A DNA stretch of 40,573 nucleotides from positions 1 through 40,573 of the forward strand of contig JACKKN010000026.1 of NCBI GenBank assembly GCA_024236415.1, written 5' to 3'. This DNA is from Hyphomicrobiales bacterium (lineage in GTDB: Bacteria; Pseudomonadota; Alphaproteobacteria; Rhodospirillales; JACKKN01). Positions 1-7,285 of this stretch are shown in pieces. The translations under genes and the position numbers were made by a program. The notes below the pieces were generated by a model, which was given only the letters and a program-made list of their open reading frames with translations, was not told the DNA's origin and ran no database searches. The number at the start of each line of letters is the position of its first letter. Within the stretch, counting starts at the first letter, position 1.

Positions 1-2
1 GC

Positions 3-41
3 AAGGCGACCCACTTCGAGCAGCGGGACGGGCAGTACTGA
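3..41 (+). CDS. C-terminal tail of an upstream gene (partial)
   Basis: An open frame entering from the left edge ends at TGA 39-41 and encodes a short polar tail (KATHFEQRDGQY). Codon choice fits coding DNA of this genome. Too little is present to identify a family; it could also be a chance frame. Confidence 0.35.
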   Translation, partial: KATHFEQRDGQY

Positions 42-113
42 CCCCGCGGCACCGCGCGCGCCGCCGCCAGGGACGGGAGGGGGACATGGACCACCGGCAA
101 GGACACCCCTGAC

Positions 114-755
114 ATGGCCGCCCGCAAGGCGACGTCGGAGGGCCAGCGCAACCCCGGGCGCACCCGCGAGGCGATCCTGCGCACGGCCATCCGCGAGTTC
201 TCGGACAAGGGGCTGAGCGGCGCCCGGGTGGACGAGATCGCGCGCCGCTCGGGCGCCAACAAGCGCATGATCTACCACTACTTCGGCGGCAAGGAGGCGC
301 TCTACCTGGCGGCCCTGGAGCGCACCTACGAGAAGATCCGCACCGCCGAGCGCGGCCTGCGCCTGGAGGACAAGGACCCGGAGGAGGGCATGCGCGAGCT
401 GGTGCGCTTCTCCTTCAACTACTTCCGCGCCAACCCCGAGTTCGTGCAGCTGCTGAACACCGAGAACCTGCACGGCGCCCGGTTCCTGAAGCAGTCGAAG
501 ATGATCCGCGACCTGCACACGCCCCTGACCACCCTGATCGCGCGCCTGATCGAGCGCGGCCACGCCGCCGGGGTGTTCCGCGGCGACGTGGACCCGGTGC
601 AGCTCTACGTCTCGGTGGCGGCGCTGGGGTACTTCTACTTCTCCAACCAGGCGACCCTGTCCACCATCTTCGCCCGCGACCTCATGGACCAGCGGTCCCT
701 GGCCGACCGCGAGGCCCATTGCATCGACGTGATCATGCGCTACCTGCGGCCCTGA
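114..755 (+). CDS. TetR/AcrR family transcriptional regulator (RutR-like), copy 1
   Basis: A 213-residue one-domain repressor. Residues about 15-62 form the TetR helix-turn-helix, ending in the typical MIYHYFGGKEALY segment. The C-terminal ligand domain resembles RutR-type regulators, including a conserved FYFSN segment near residue 178. It is clearly paralogous to the regulator at 3702-4361 over its whole length. Only about 110 bases lie upstream in the window, and I see no copy of the TAACC-type operator there, so its own target is not evident. It precedes a diguanylate cyclase gene by about 260 bases and is probably transcribed separately. The family is certain; the ligand and regulon are unknown. 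Confidence 0.9.
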   Translation: MAARKATSEGQRNPGRTREAILRTAIREFSDKGLSGARVDEIARRSGANKRMIYHYFGGKEALYLAALERTYEKIRTAERGLRLEDKDPEEGMRELVRFSFNYFRANPEFVQLLNTENLHGARFLKQSKMIRDLHTPLTTLIARLIERGHAAGVFRGDVDPVQLYVSVAALGYFYFSNQATLSTIFARDLMDQRSLADREAHCIDVIMRYLRP

Positions 756-1012
756 CCGGCGCCGCCGGGGCGTCGCCCCTGCCCGATACGTGCCGGCAAT
801 GTCCGAAACGGGCTGATCGCGCATTCCGGCATGCGCCCGGCACCGTTCAGGTTATGCTTTTATTTCGCCGGTCCCCGCCATGCCAGGGTTGTGAAGCCGG
901 GGCCGAATCCCGGGTGCCCGGGACGAGGACTCTTCACATGGCGCACCGGCAGGGTAAAATTCACGGTGGATGAAGGAGTTACGCAATCACCCTGGAGGGG
1001 TTGCCCGGTACC

Positions 1013-2434
1013 ATGACGCTGTTCGCGAAACTCAATGCCGCGTTCCTGTTCGTCGTCGCGGTGGTCGGCGTGGTGAGCCTGGTGATCCTGGGTTCCGACG
1101 TGAAGATCGCCGAGCGGCTGGACGAACTGGTCAAGCACAACATCGTCGAGATCGCCTCGGCGGCCGAGGTCGCCATGCAGGTGCAGCGGGTCAAGACGGG
1201 CATGCGCGAGCTGCTGCTGGAAAGCAACCCGGACGTCGGCACCGAGGCCGAGGTCGAGCGGTCCCGCCGCCTGGTCGAGGAAAGCCTGGTAACCTTGCGG
1301 TCGGCGGCGGACAAGTGGGAGGCGGCCATCCGGTCCGACCTGGACTCGACCAAGGACGATGACGACGAGCGGAAGAAGCCCGAATCCGAGGACGCCGGTG
1401 CGTCGACCCGGCAGGCGGAAGTGGACGAGCTGAAGGAGTTCCTGAACCTGTTGGGCGACATGGACGTGTTCATCCGCGCCAGCGGCACGTTCCTGGAAAT
1501 GGCCGTGGACAAGGGGATGGCCAGCGCCGAAAAGTTCCAGTTCTTCGAACGCGAGGTCGAGCCCATCTCGCGCCGGCTGCAGCACGACATCGAGCGCCTG
1601 CTGCTGGAAACGGTCGCCGAGGCCCAGGACGAGGGCGCCATCTTCGAGAAGTCCCTGAACGACAACCTGATCCTCAGCGTGGTGTCCGTGCTGTTCTCGC
1701 TGGTGGTGGCCGTGGCCCTGGCCGCCTTCCTGGCGCGGCGCCTCGCGAAACCCATCGTGCGCCTGACCCAGGTCTCGGCCGGGGTCTCGTCGGGGATCAT
1801 GGATGCCAGCGCCCTGGCGACCCTGCCCAAGCCCAGCGACGAGGTCGGCCTGCTGGTCTCGACCTTCCAGACCATGGTCGAGCGCCTGCTGCAGACCCAG
1901 AGCGACCTCAAGGCGCAGTCCGTCACCGACGGCCTTACCGGGCTGGCCAACCGGCGCCGCCTGGACGAGGCGCTGGGCGGCGAATGCGCGCGCGCCAAGC
2001 GCAGCGGACTGCCGCTGTCGGTGGCCATGATCGACGTCGACCACTTCAAGCCCTACAACGACCACTACGGCCACCAGGCCGGCGACCAGTGCCTCAAGAC
2101 CCTGGCCGAGGTGCTGGCGCGGTTCGCCCGCCGCGCCGAGGACATGGCGGCGCGCTACGGCGGCGAGGAGTTCACCCTGGTGCTGCCGGGGCTCGACGCC
2201 GCCAACGCCCGGCAACAGGCGGAGGCGGTGCGCCAGGCCGTGGAGGAGGCGGACATCGCCCACGGCAAGTCGCCCCTGGGCCACATCACGGTCAGCATCG
2301 GCATCGCCGTGGTCGACGCCGAGAACTGCATGGGGCCGGTGGAACTGGTCAAGCAGGCGGACGGGGCCCTGTACCGGGCCAAGCAGGGCGGGCGCAACCG
2401 GGTCGAGGTGGTGGAAGTCCGGCCCGGGTCCTGA
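1013..2434 (+). CDS. Membrane-anchored diguanylate cyclase (GGDEF)
   Basis: A 473-residue inner-membrane sensor predicted to make cyclic di-GMP. A first membrane helix lies at about residues 8-27, followed by a helical, highly charged periplasmic region of about 190 residues. A second helix lies near residues 215-240, then a HAMP-like linker and a C-terminal GGDEF domain. The active-site motif is GGEEF, preceded by RAED in the usual RxxD inhibitory-site position, so product feedback is expected. The domain start DGLTGLANRRRLDEA is canonical. I chose ATG 1013 because GGAGGGG at 994-1000 is well placed for it; the in-frame TTG at 1001 would abut that ribosome site. The periplasmic sensor is not recognised. 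A strong hairpin terminator follows. Confidence 0.9.
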   Translation: MTLFAKLNAAFLFVVAVVGVVSLVILGSDVKIAERLDELVKHNIVEIASAAEVAMQVQRVKTGMRELLLESNPDVGTEAEVERSRRLVEESLVTLRSAADKWEAAIRSDLDSTKDDDDERKKPESEDAGASTRQAEVDELKEFLNLLGDMDVFIRASGTFLEMAVDKGMASAEKFQFFEREVEPISRRLQHDIERLLLETVAEAQDEGAIFEKSLNDNLILSVVSVLFSLVVAVALAAFLARRLAKPIVRLTQVSAGVSSGIMDASALATLPKPSDEVGLLVSTFQTMVERLLQTQSDLKAQSVTDGLTGLANRRRLDEALGGECARAKRSGLPLSVAMIDVDHFKPYNDHYGHQAGDQCLKTLAEVLARFARRAEDMAARYGGEEFTLVLPGLDAANARQQAEAVRQAVEEADIAHGKSPLGHITVSIGIAVVDAENCMGPVELVKQADGALYRAKQGGRNRVEVVEVRPGS

Positions 2435-2471
2435 ACACGGTCCCCCGATTGACGATCAGGAACGCGGGCAA

Positions 2472-2510
2472 GGAAATGGCCGCCTGCGGGCAGGCGGCCA
2501 TTCCTGTTTT
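2472..2510 (+). terminator. Rho-independent terminator after the GGDEF gene
   Basis: A 10-bp perfect GC-rich stem (2477-2486 with 2491-2500) is extended by A-T and G-C pairs to 2472/2504, has a 4-base loop, and is followed by TGTTTT. It lies between the convergent GGDEF and substrate-binding-protein genes. The T-run orientation favours the plus strand. Confidence 0.75.
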
Positions 2511-2567
2511 GACTGGTCCGTTCCGAGCGGCCCGTTCCGATTGGCCGGTCCGGGCTGCCGATGCGGC

Positions 2568-3557
2568 CTATTTCGGCATCTTCACCGATGTGTCGATGAA
2601 CTCGTTGGTGAAGTGCTTGGCGTAGTCGAACTTCTGCGACAGGTAGGGCTCGAACAGCTCGTAGGAGAACTTCATGCGCTGTGGGTCCATGTAGCCCAGG
2701 CCCACGGAGGTGGAGACCTCGTCGGTCATCAGTTCCTTCACCAGACCCCAGTTGGTGGTCTCGTTGTCCGCCTTCAGGCCCTTGTTGGCCTCGACCAGGG
2801 CGTCGATGCAGGGCGCGGCGTCCATGGCGCAGGCGTGGAAGGCCTTCTGCGTGACCTTGACGAAGGCGGCCACGGCGTCCTTGTGCTCCTTCAGGAACGT
2901 GCCGTTGGCGATGATCGAGTTGCCATAGGGGTTAACCCCGAATTCCTTGCCCGGCGAGAAGCCCATGTCGTCGCCCAGCTGAGCCTTGAAGATGTGGTGG
3001 ATGTTGTAGAACGACGTGGTGACGTCGATGGACCCGCTCTTCAGGGCCGACAGCTTGGCATTGGGCTGCACGTTGACCCAGGTCACCGACTTGGGATCGA
3101 TGCCCACGTTGTTGGCGTAGGCCGGCCACATCTGCCGCGCCGCGTCCCACGGCGGGTTGCCGATCTTCTTGCCGGCGAAGTCCTTGGGGGTGGAGATGCC
3201 CGAGCTCTTCAGCCAGTAGAAGCCGTACGGCGAGTTGGCGTAGACGTTGTAGACGGCGACGCTGTCGGCGCCCTTGGCGATGGACACGAACACCGGCGGC
3301 AGGTCGGCCAGGCCCAGTTCGTTCTTGCCGACGCCGACGCGCTGGGCCGACAGGGACGAGCCCTTGCCCTGTTCGATGTTCAGGTCGATGCCGGCGTCCT
3401 TGTACCAGCCCATCTTCTGGGCGTAGTAGTACGGCGCGTGGTCGCCGCCGGCGATCCAGTTCAGGATGAAATTGATCTCGGTTGCCGCCTGGGCGGCGCC
3501 CATGGACAGACCCAGGGCCACCAGGCTGGTCCCGAGCAGTCGGCCGAATCGAGCCAT
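2568..3557 (-). CDS. ABC transporter substrate-binding protein, NMT1/THI5-like (NitT/TauT family)
   Basis: A 329-residue periplasmic binding protein with a Sec signal peptide (residues about 1-24, cleavage after AQA). The mature part has the NMT1/THI5 fold typical of uptake systems for pyrimidines, taurine, nitrate or related small solutes (DHAPYYYAQKMGWYKDAG, then a conserved GKG segment). ATG 3557 is preferred over an upstream in-frame start because GGAGGAGG at 3563-3570 sits just before it. Unusually, the gene stands alone and divergent from a TetR gene, while the matching permease and ATPase lie about 6 kb away (9572-11106). A shared operator at its promoter suggests co-regulation with them. 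The substrate is not predictable from sequence alone. Confidence 0.88.
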   Translation of the reverse strand: MARFGRLLGTSLVALGLSMGAAQAATEINFILNWIAGGDHAPYYYAQKMGWYKDAGIDLNIEQGKGSSLSAQRVGVGKNELGLADLPPVFVSIAKGADSVAVYNVYANSPYGFYWLKSSGISTPKDFAGKKIGNPPWDAARQMWPAYANNVGIDPKSVTWVNVQPNAKLSALKSGSIDVTTSFYNIHHIFKAQLGDDMGFSPGKEFGVNPYGNSIIANGTFLKEHKDAVAAFVKVTQKAFHACAMDAAPCIDALVEANKGLKADNETTNWGLVKELMTDEVSTSVGLGYMDPQRMKFSYELFEPYLSQKFDYAKHFTNEFIDTSVKMPK

Positions 3558-3656
3558 TGATGCCTCCTCCATTTTCCTCATTTCAACCGGGTCGCCCCCG
3601 CCCTGTCCGGGCTTGCCGGCCGCGGGTGCTTTACGACCGGGGGTTTTCCCTGCTAT

Positions 3657-3674
3657 TAACCATCCGGTTGGTTA
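3657..3674. promoter_or_regulatory. TetR-type operator 1 with minus-strand promoter
   Basis: An 18-bp near-perfect palindrome; the half-sites are TAACCATCC and, on the other strand, TAACCAACC. On the minus strand it follows a promoter-like TTGACA (3708-3703), a 17-bp spacer and TAATGT (3685-3680), so a bound repressor would block transcription of the binding-protein gene. It also lies about 30 bases before the GTG start of the divergent TetR gene, which implies autoregulation. Confidence 0.75.
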
Positions 3675-3701
3675 CATCGACATTAGAGGGCAGGGCCCAC
3701 C

Positions 3702-4361
3702 GTGTCAACGCAGCGCCAAGCGGACGAAACCAAACAACGCGCTCCCATTAAACGGAATCCCGAGCGCACGCGCGAGCAGATTCTGAAGGCCGCGCTGAAG
3801 GAATTTTCCACCCGCGGGCTGGACGGCGCGCGGGTGCAGACCATCGCCTCCCGCGCCGGTGTCAACAAGGCGATGATCTACCACTATTTCGCCGACAAGG
3901 ACGCCCTGTACCTGGCGGTGCTGGAACGGTCCTTCGACGCCATCCGGGCGCGGGACCACGAGCTGAGCATGGAAACCCTGGAGCCCGAGGAGGGCATCGT
4001 CCGGCTGGTCACCTTCACCATCGACTTCCTGGCCGAGAACCCGGAGTGGATCCACCTGCTGGCCGACGAGAACCTGCAGCGGGCGCGGCACATGAAGAAG
4101 TCGGACTCCATCCGCGAGAAGCATCCGCCCCTGGTGCGCATGATCGAGGGCCTGCTGCGCCGCGGCGCCGCCAAGGGGGTGTTCCGCGACGGCATCGACC
4201 CGGTGGCGCTGTACATCTCCATCGCCGGGCTGTGCTACTTCTACTTCTCCAACCGCCACACCCTGTCGGTGATCTTCGACCGCGACCTGGGCGACGCCGC
4301 CCGGATCGCCGCCTACCGCGACCACGCCGTCGACCTGGTGCTGCACGCCCTGCGGCCCTAG
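3702..4361 (+). CDS. TetR/AcrR family transcriptional regulator (RutR-like), copy 2
   Basis: A 219-residue TetR repressor. The HTH spans residues about 20-66 (GLDGARVQTIASRAGVNKAM, then IYHYFADKDALY) and the C-terminal domain resembles RutR-type pyrimidine/amine regulators. The start is GTG 3702 (a valine codon read as Met); no ATG lies between it and the HTH. It is divergent from the ABC binding-protein gene, and the operator at 3657-3674 lies between them. The same motif recurs at 6024 and 8441 in front of the two enzyme operons, so this protein is the best candidate for the local regulator. The paralogue at 114-755 is an alternative. The ligand is unknown. Confidence 0.9.
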   Translation: MSTQRQADETKQRAPIKRNPERTREQILKAALKEFSTRGLDGARVQTIASRAGVNKAMIYHYFADKDALYLAVLERSFDAIRARDHELSMETLEPEEGIVRLVTFTIDFLAENPEWIHLLADENLQRARHMKKSDSIREKHPPLVRMIEGLLRRGAAKGVFRDGIDPVALYISIAGLCYFYFSNRHTLSVIFDRDLGDAARIAAYRDHAVDLVLHALRP

Positions 4362-4402
4362 GTGCCGGCGGGGATCTTTTGACCGGACGCCACCCGGCGG
4401 GC

Positions 4403-4490
4403 GTGGATGGCCGGGGCAGGCCCGGCCATGACAAAAAATACAGATATTCCAGATAGTTATGTCATGCCCGGGCCTGTCCAGGGCATCCAC
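4403..4490. repeat. Extragenic inverted repeat (REP-like)
   Basis: Two arms, 4403-4432 (GTGGATGGCCGGGGCAGGCC and on to CATGAC) and 4461-4490 (GTCATG on to CATCCAC), are complementary over most of about 29 bases, with a 28-base A/T-rich loop. A shorter relative of the same family, with GTGGATG/CATCCAC ends, lies at 4997-5027. The element follows the TetR gene and could act as a terminator or a dispersed palindromic repeat. Confidence 0.65.
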
Positions 4491-4644
4491 GAAGCCCCCT
4501 CACAACAAACTTTTTTAGCCCAAGCCGAAAAAAAATCGCCCCGGAACGGTTCTGAAACTTTCAGGAAATTGGGGCGAAATGCCGGGTCCCCATACTCCTC
4601 CTCATCGCGGCGCTGGTGCCGCGACACATCAAATGGAGGATGTC

Positions 4645-4827
4645 ATGAAATTCGAGACCCTGAACAAGTTCTTTTCCGACGAGTCCGGCGCCACCGCCAT
4701 CGAGTACGGCCTGATCGCCGCCCTGGTTTCCGTCGCCGCCATCGGCGCCCTGAAGGGCATGGGCGGTTCCCTCGAGACGATGTTCACCTCGGTGGGCGGC
4801 GAGCTCGACCAGGCCGTCAACAACTAG
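4645..4827 (+). CDS. Flp/Fap-type pilin, copy 1
   Basis: A 60-residue prepilin of the Flp (type IVb, Tad) class. The leader MKFETLNKFFSDESG ends in glycine at residue 15. Cleavage there by a TadV-type prepilin peptidase leaves ATAIEYGLIA, with the required Glu-Tyr at mature positions 5-6, followed by a hydrophobic stretch of about 20 residues. Start ATG 4645 has GGAGGA at 4635-4640; the upstream in-frame ATG 4633 overlaps that site. No tad assembly genes lie nearby, so this is an orphan pilin pair. It differs from copy 2 at only about three residues (F3L, N7T, E13D). Confidence 0.88.
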   Translation: MKFETLNKFFSDESGATAIEYGLIAALVSVAAIGALKGMGGSLETMFTSVGGELDQAVNN

Positions 4828-4947
4828 CACCCGGTTTCCCGCGGCGACGCCGCCGCGACCAAGTTCGTCAAGCCCTCGGGTCATGACGCCTCCACCGGGG
4901 AGGTGCGCCAAGAAAGGCCACCTCCCCGGAAAGGCCCAGGCCCCAGG

Positions 4948-4981
4948 GAAAAAGAAGCGCCAGAACGGCGCTTTTTCTTTT
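4948..4981. terminator. Terminator after pilin copy 1
   Basis: Stem AGCGCC (4956-4961), loop AGAAC, stem GGCGCT (4967-4972), flanked by an A-run upstream and TTTTCTTT downstream, so it could work in both directions. Confidence 0.85.
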
Positions 4982-5177
4982 GCCCGCGTCGCCGACGTGG
5001 ATGGCCGGGCTTGGCCCAGGCATCCACGAAGCCCCCCGCAAAAATTTTTTTTCGCCCAAACCGAAAAAAAATCGCCTCGGAACGGTTCTGAAACTTTCAG
5101 GAAATTGGGTCGAAATGCCGGGCCTCCATATTGGTTCTCACGGCACGAACGCCGCCACACACATCATGGAGGATGTT

Positions 5178-5360
5178 ATGAAACTCGAGACCCTGACCAA
5201 GTTCTTCTCCGACGACTCCGGCGCCACCGCCATCGAGTACGGCCTGATCGCCGCCCTGGTTTCCGTCGCCGCCATCGGCGCCCTGAAGGGCATGGGCGGC
5301 TCCCTCGAGACGATGTTCACTTCGGTGGGCGGCGAGCTCGACCAGGCCGTCAACAACTAA
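5178..5360 (+). CDS. Flp/Fap-type pilin, copy 2
   Basis: A second 60-residue Flp prepilin, from tandem duplication of the preceding gene. The processing site (SG before ATAIEYGL) and hydrophobic core are unchanged, and the ribosome site GGAGGA at 5168-5173 is conserved. Substitutions are confined to the leader, so both should yield essentially the same mature pilin. The duplicated leader and terminator mean each copy is probably its own transcription unit, which would raise dosage rather than add a new function. Confidence 0.88.
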   Translation: MKLETLTKFFSDDSGATAIEYGLIAALVSVAAIGALKGMGGSLETMFTSVGGELDQAVNN

Positions 5361-5480
5361 CACCCGGTTTCCCGCGGCGACCCCGCCGCGACCCAGTTCG
5401 TCAAGCCCTCGGGTCATGACGCCTCCACCGGGGAGGGGATCACGGAAAGATCGCCTCCCCGGAAAGGCCCCAGACCCCGG

Positions 5481-5516
5481 AAAAAAGAAGCGCCAGAACG
5501 GCGCTTTTTCTTTTGC
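5481..5516. terminator. Bidirectional terminator between pilin copy 2 and the DOPA-dioxygenase-like gene
   Basis: Stem AGCGCC (5489-5494), loop AGAAC, stem GGCGCT (5500-5505), with TTTTTC on the plus side and AAAAAAG on the other. It sits between convergent genes and should stop transcription from both. Confidence 0.85.
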
Positions 5517-5530
5517 CTTTTTTCCGGGCG

Positions 5531-5893
5531 CTACGCCGACGTGGCGCCGGTGGCGAAGAATTCCAGCTTCAGGGGCAGGCTGTGGCCCAGCCACAGGGCG
5601 CCCTCGGTGTGGTCGACCAGGTCGCCCTGGCCCGAGCGGGCGTGGACCAGCACCGGCAGGCCGGCCCGGTTGGCCAGCAGCCAGGGCACGAATTCCGCGA
5701 ACAATTCGGCGTCGAAGGCCACCTGGTACATGGCCCGGGGATGGGGGCCGACGGGTTCGTCGCGCCAGCGGCCCATGGCCACGGCGAACCGGTCCTCGAT
5801 GGCGGCGCGCAGCAGGGCGGCGGCCGGGCGGGTGGCGTCGTCGTAATAGACGTGGGCGTGCCAGCCCTTGATGTCGTCGGCGGAAATGGCCAT
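5531..5893 (-). CDS. DOPA 4,5-dioxygenase family protein
   Basis: A 120-residue protein of the small DOPA 4,5-dioxygenase-like family, known in fungi and plants to cleave catechol-type rings and widespread but mostly uncharacterised in bacteria. Family hallmarks are visible: GWHAHVYYD near the N terminus, a central PHPRAMYQVAF, and HTEGALWLG near residue 100. The histidines in these motifs are the expected metal ligands. ATG 5893 is preferred over upstream in-frame starts because an AGGA site precedes it. It is divergent from the first aldolase operon, and the TAACC operator at 6024 lies in the shared gap, so it may belong to the same regulon. Ring cleavage here is an inference. Confidence 0.8.
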   Translation of the reverse strand: MAISADDIKGWHAHVYYDDATRPAAALLRAAIEDRFAVAMGRWRDEPVGPHPRAMYQVAFDAELFAEFVPWLLANRAGLPVLVHARSGQGDLVDHTEGALWLGHSLPLKLEFFATGATSA

Positions 5894-5994
5894 CGTAATT
5901 CCTGCGCGGTGGTCCCGTTCCCGCATAGATGGGGCGCGGCCGCCGCGTTCTCAAGGCGCCGGACGGCGGCCGATTCCTGCGCCGCCCGCGCGCC

Positions 5995-6041
5995 TTGACA
6001 CGGCCCCGGCTTTGCGTTTTAATTAACCAACCGGTTAGTTG
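5995..6041 (+). promoter_or_regulatory. Promoter with TetR-type operator 2
   Basis: TTGACA (5995-6000), a 17-bp spacer and TTTAAT (6018-6023) form a near-consensus sigma-70 promoter. The operator TAACCAACCGGTTAGTTG (6024-6041) begins at the base right after the -10 box and so covers the start site, a textbook repression layout. It precedes the aldolase gene at 6134 by about 90 bases. Confidence 0.8.
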
Positions 6042-6133
6042 ATAACAGACCGAACGGAATACCGGAGGGGAGGGGCGGCACCGGCCGCCGGGCTCCCCGC
6101 CTCCACGTCCGAGCCCCGCAGGGAGAACACGCC

Positions 6134-7231
6134 ATGGCACTGCACCGATCCGAGCTTCCCGCCGACATCCTGGCCGCCATCAAGCGCGGCATGGTCATCC
6201 CCGCCCACCCCCTGGTGCTGACGGCCGAGCGCAAGATGGACGAGCGGCGGCAGCGGGCCCTGACCCGCTACTACGTCGACGCCGGCGCCGGCGGGCTTGC
6301 CGTGGGCGTGCACACCGGCCAGTACGCCAACCGCGCCGCCGGCCTGTACGAGCCCCTGCTGGCGCGCACCGCCGAGACCGCCCGCGCCTGGACCGACCGG
6401 CCGGTGATGCTGCTGGCCGGCCTGACCGGCCCCACCGAGCAGGCGCTGGGCGAGGCGCGCCTGGCCGTGTCGCTGGGCTATCACGTGGGCATGGTCAACG
6501 TGGGCGACCTGAAGGGCCAGTCCGAGGACGCCATCCTGGACCACTGCCGCAAGGTGGCCGAGGTGATCCCCACCTTCGGCTTCTACCTGCTGCCCGAGGT
6601 CGGCGGCATGAAGCTGTCGTCGGACTTCTGGCGCCGCTTCTGCGGCATCGACAACGTGGTCGGCATCAAGATCGCGCCGTTCAACCGATACGGCACCGTG
6701 GACGTGGTGCGCGGCGTGGTCGAGGCCCGGGCCGAGGACCGGGTCGCGCTCTATACCGGCAACGACGACCACATCGTGCTCGACCTGCTGACCCCGTTCC
6801 AGTTCAAGCGCGACGGCGGCACGGTCACCGTGCACATGGTCGGCGGCCTGCTGGGGCACTGGTCGTTCTGGGTGCATTCGGCGGTGCGGACCCTGGGCCG
6901 CATCCACCAGGCCATCGCCACCGGCCGGGTGGACATGGACCTGCTGGCCCTGGACGCCAAGACCACCGACGCCAACGGCGCCATCTACGACGGCGCCAAC
7001 GACCTGGTCGGCTACATCCCCGGCTGCCACGAGGTGCTGCGCCGCCAGGGCCTGCTGGAAGGCATCTGGTGCCTGAACCCCGACGAGGGGCTGAGCCCCG
7101 GCCAGGCCGAGGACATCACCCGCGTCTGCACCGCCTATCCCGAACTGACCGACGACGACTTCGTCGCCGCCAACCTGGATCGCTGGCTGTCCGACGACGG
7201 CGCCGCGGTGCCCCTGCAGGCGGCCGAGTGA
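6134..7231 (+). CDS. Dihydrodipicolinate synthase family protein (DapA-like aldolase/lyase), copy 1
   Basis: A 365-residue TIM-barrel protein of the DHDPS/N-acetylneuraminate lyase superfamily. The Schiff-base lysine is predicted to be Lys179 in VVGIKIAPFNRY and the catalytic tyrosine Tyr151 in GFYLLPEVGG, so it is probably a working pyruvate- or keto-acid-dependent aldolase or hydro-lyase. It is longer than true DapA (about 290 residues), has an N-terminal extension, and sits in a catabolic cluster, so lysine biosynthesis is unlikely. It is the first gene after operator 2 and is followed by an NAD-binding protein. A paralogue at 8477 shares most motifs, including the same Lys/Tyr numbering. 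The substrate is unknown. Confidence 0.85.
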   Translation: MALHRSELPADILAAIKRGMVIPAHPLVLTAERKMDERRQRALTRYYVDAGAGGLAVGVHTGQYANRAAGLYEPLLARTAETARAWTDRPVMLLAGLTGPTEQALGEARLAVSLGYHVGMVNVGDLKGQSEDAILDHCRKVAEVIPTFGFYLLPEVGGMKLSSDFWRRFCGIDNVVGIKIAPFNRYGTVDVVRGVVEARAEDRVALYTGNDDHIVLDLLTPFQFKRDGGTVTVHMVGGLLGHWSFWVHSAVRTLGRIHQAIATGRVDMDLLALDAKTTDANGAIYDGANDLVGYIPGCHEVLRRQGLLEGIWCLNPDEGLSPGQAEDITRVCTAYPELTDDDFVAANLDRWLSDDGAAVPLQAAE

Positions 7232-7285
7232 CCCCGGCCGCCGGCGCAACCAATAACCGAACCTGACAACACGGGAGTCCCGCAA

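Larger units (their letters stand above)
4467..5517. repeat. Tandem duplication of the Flp pilin unit
   Basis: Two direct copies, about 4467-4983 and 5000-5517, are offset by 533 bases across the gene and terminator (537 bases in the leader). Each contains a conserved AT-rich leader with GGAACGGTTCTGAAACTTTC, a pilin gene, a 3' conserved segment (CGTCAAGCCCTCGGGTCATG) and the same hairpin terminator. The copies are nearly identical, which points to a recent duplication. Confidence 0.85.

Noticed and set aside
860..2284. Long open frame opposite the GGDEF gene
   Set aside because: It is a codon-bias shadow in high-GC DNA; the opposite strand encodes a clear GGDEF protein with a good ribosome site.
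6134..7231. Lysine-pathway dapA
   Set aside because: Extended length, a paralogue nearby, an inducible-type operator and catabolic neighbours all speak against biosynthetic DHDPS.
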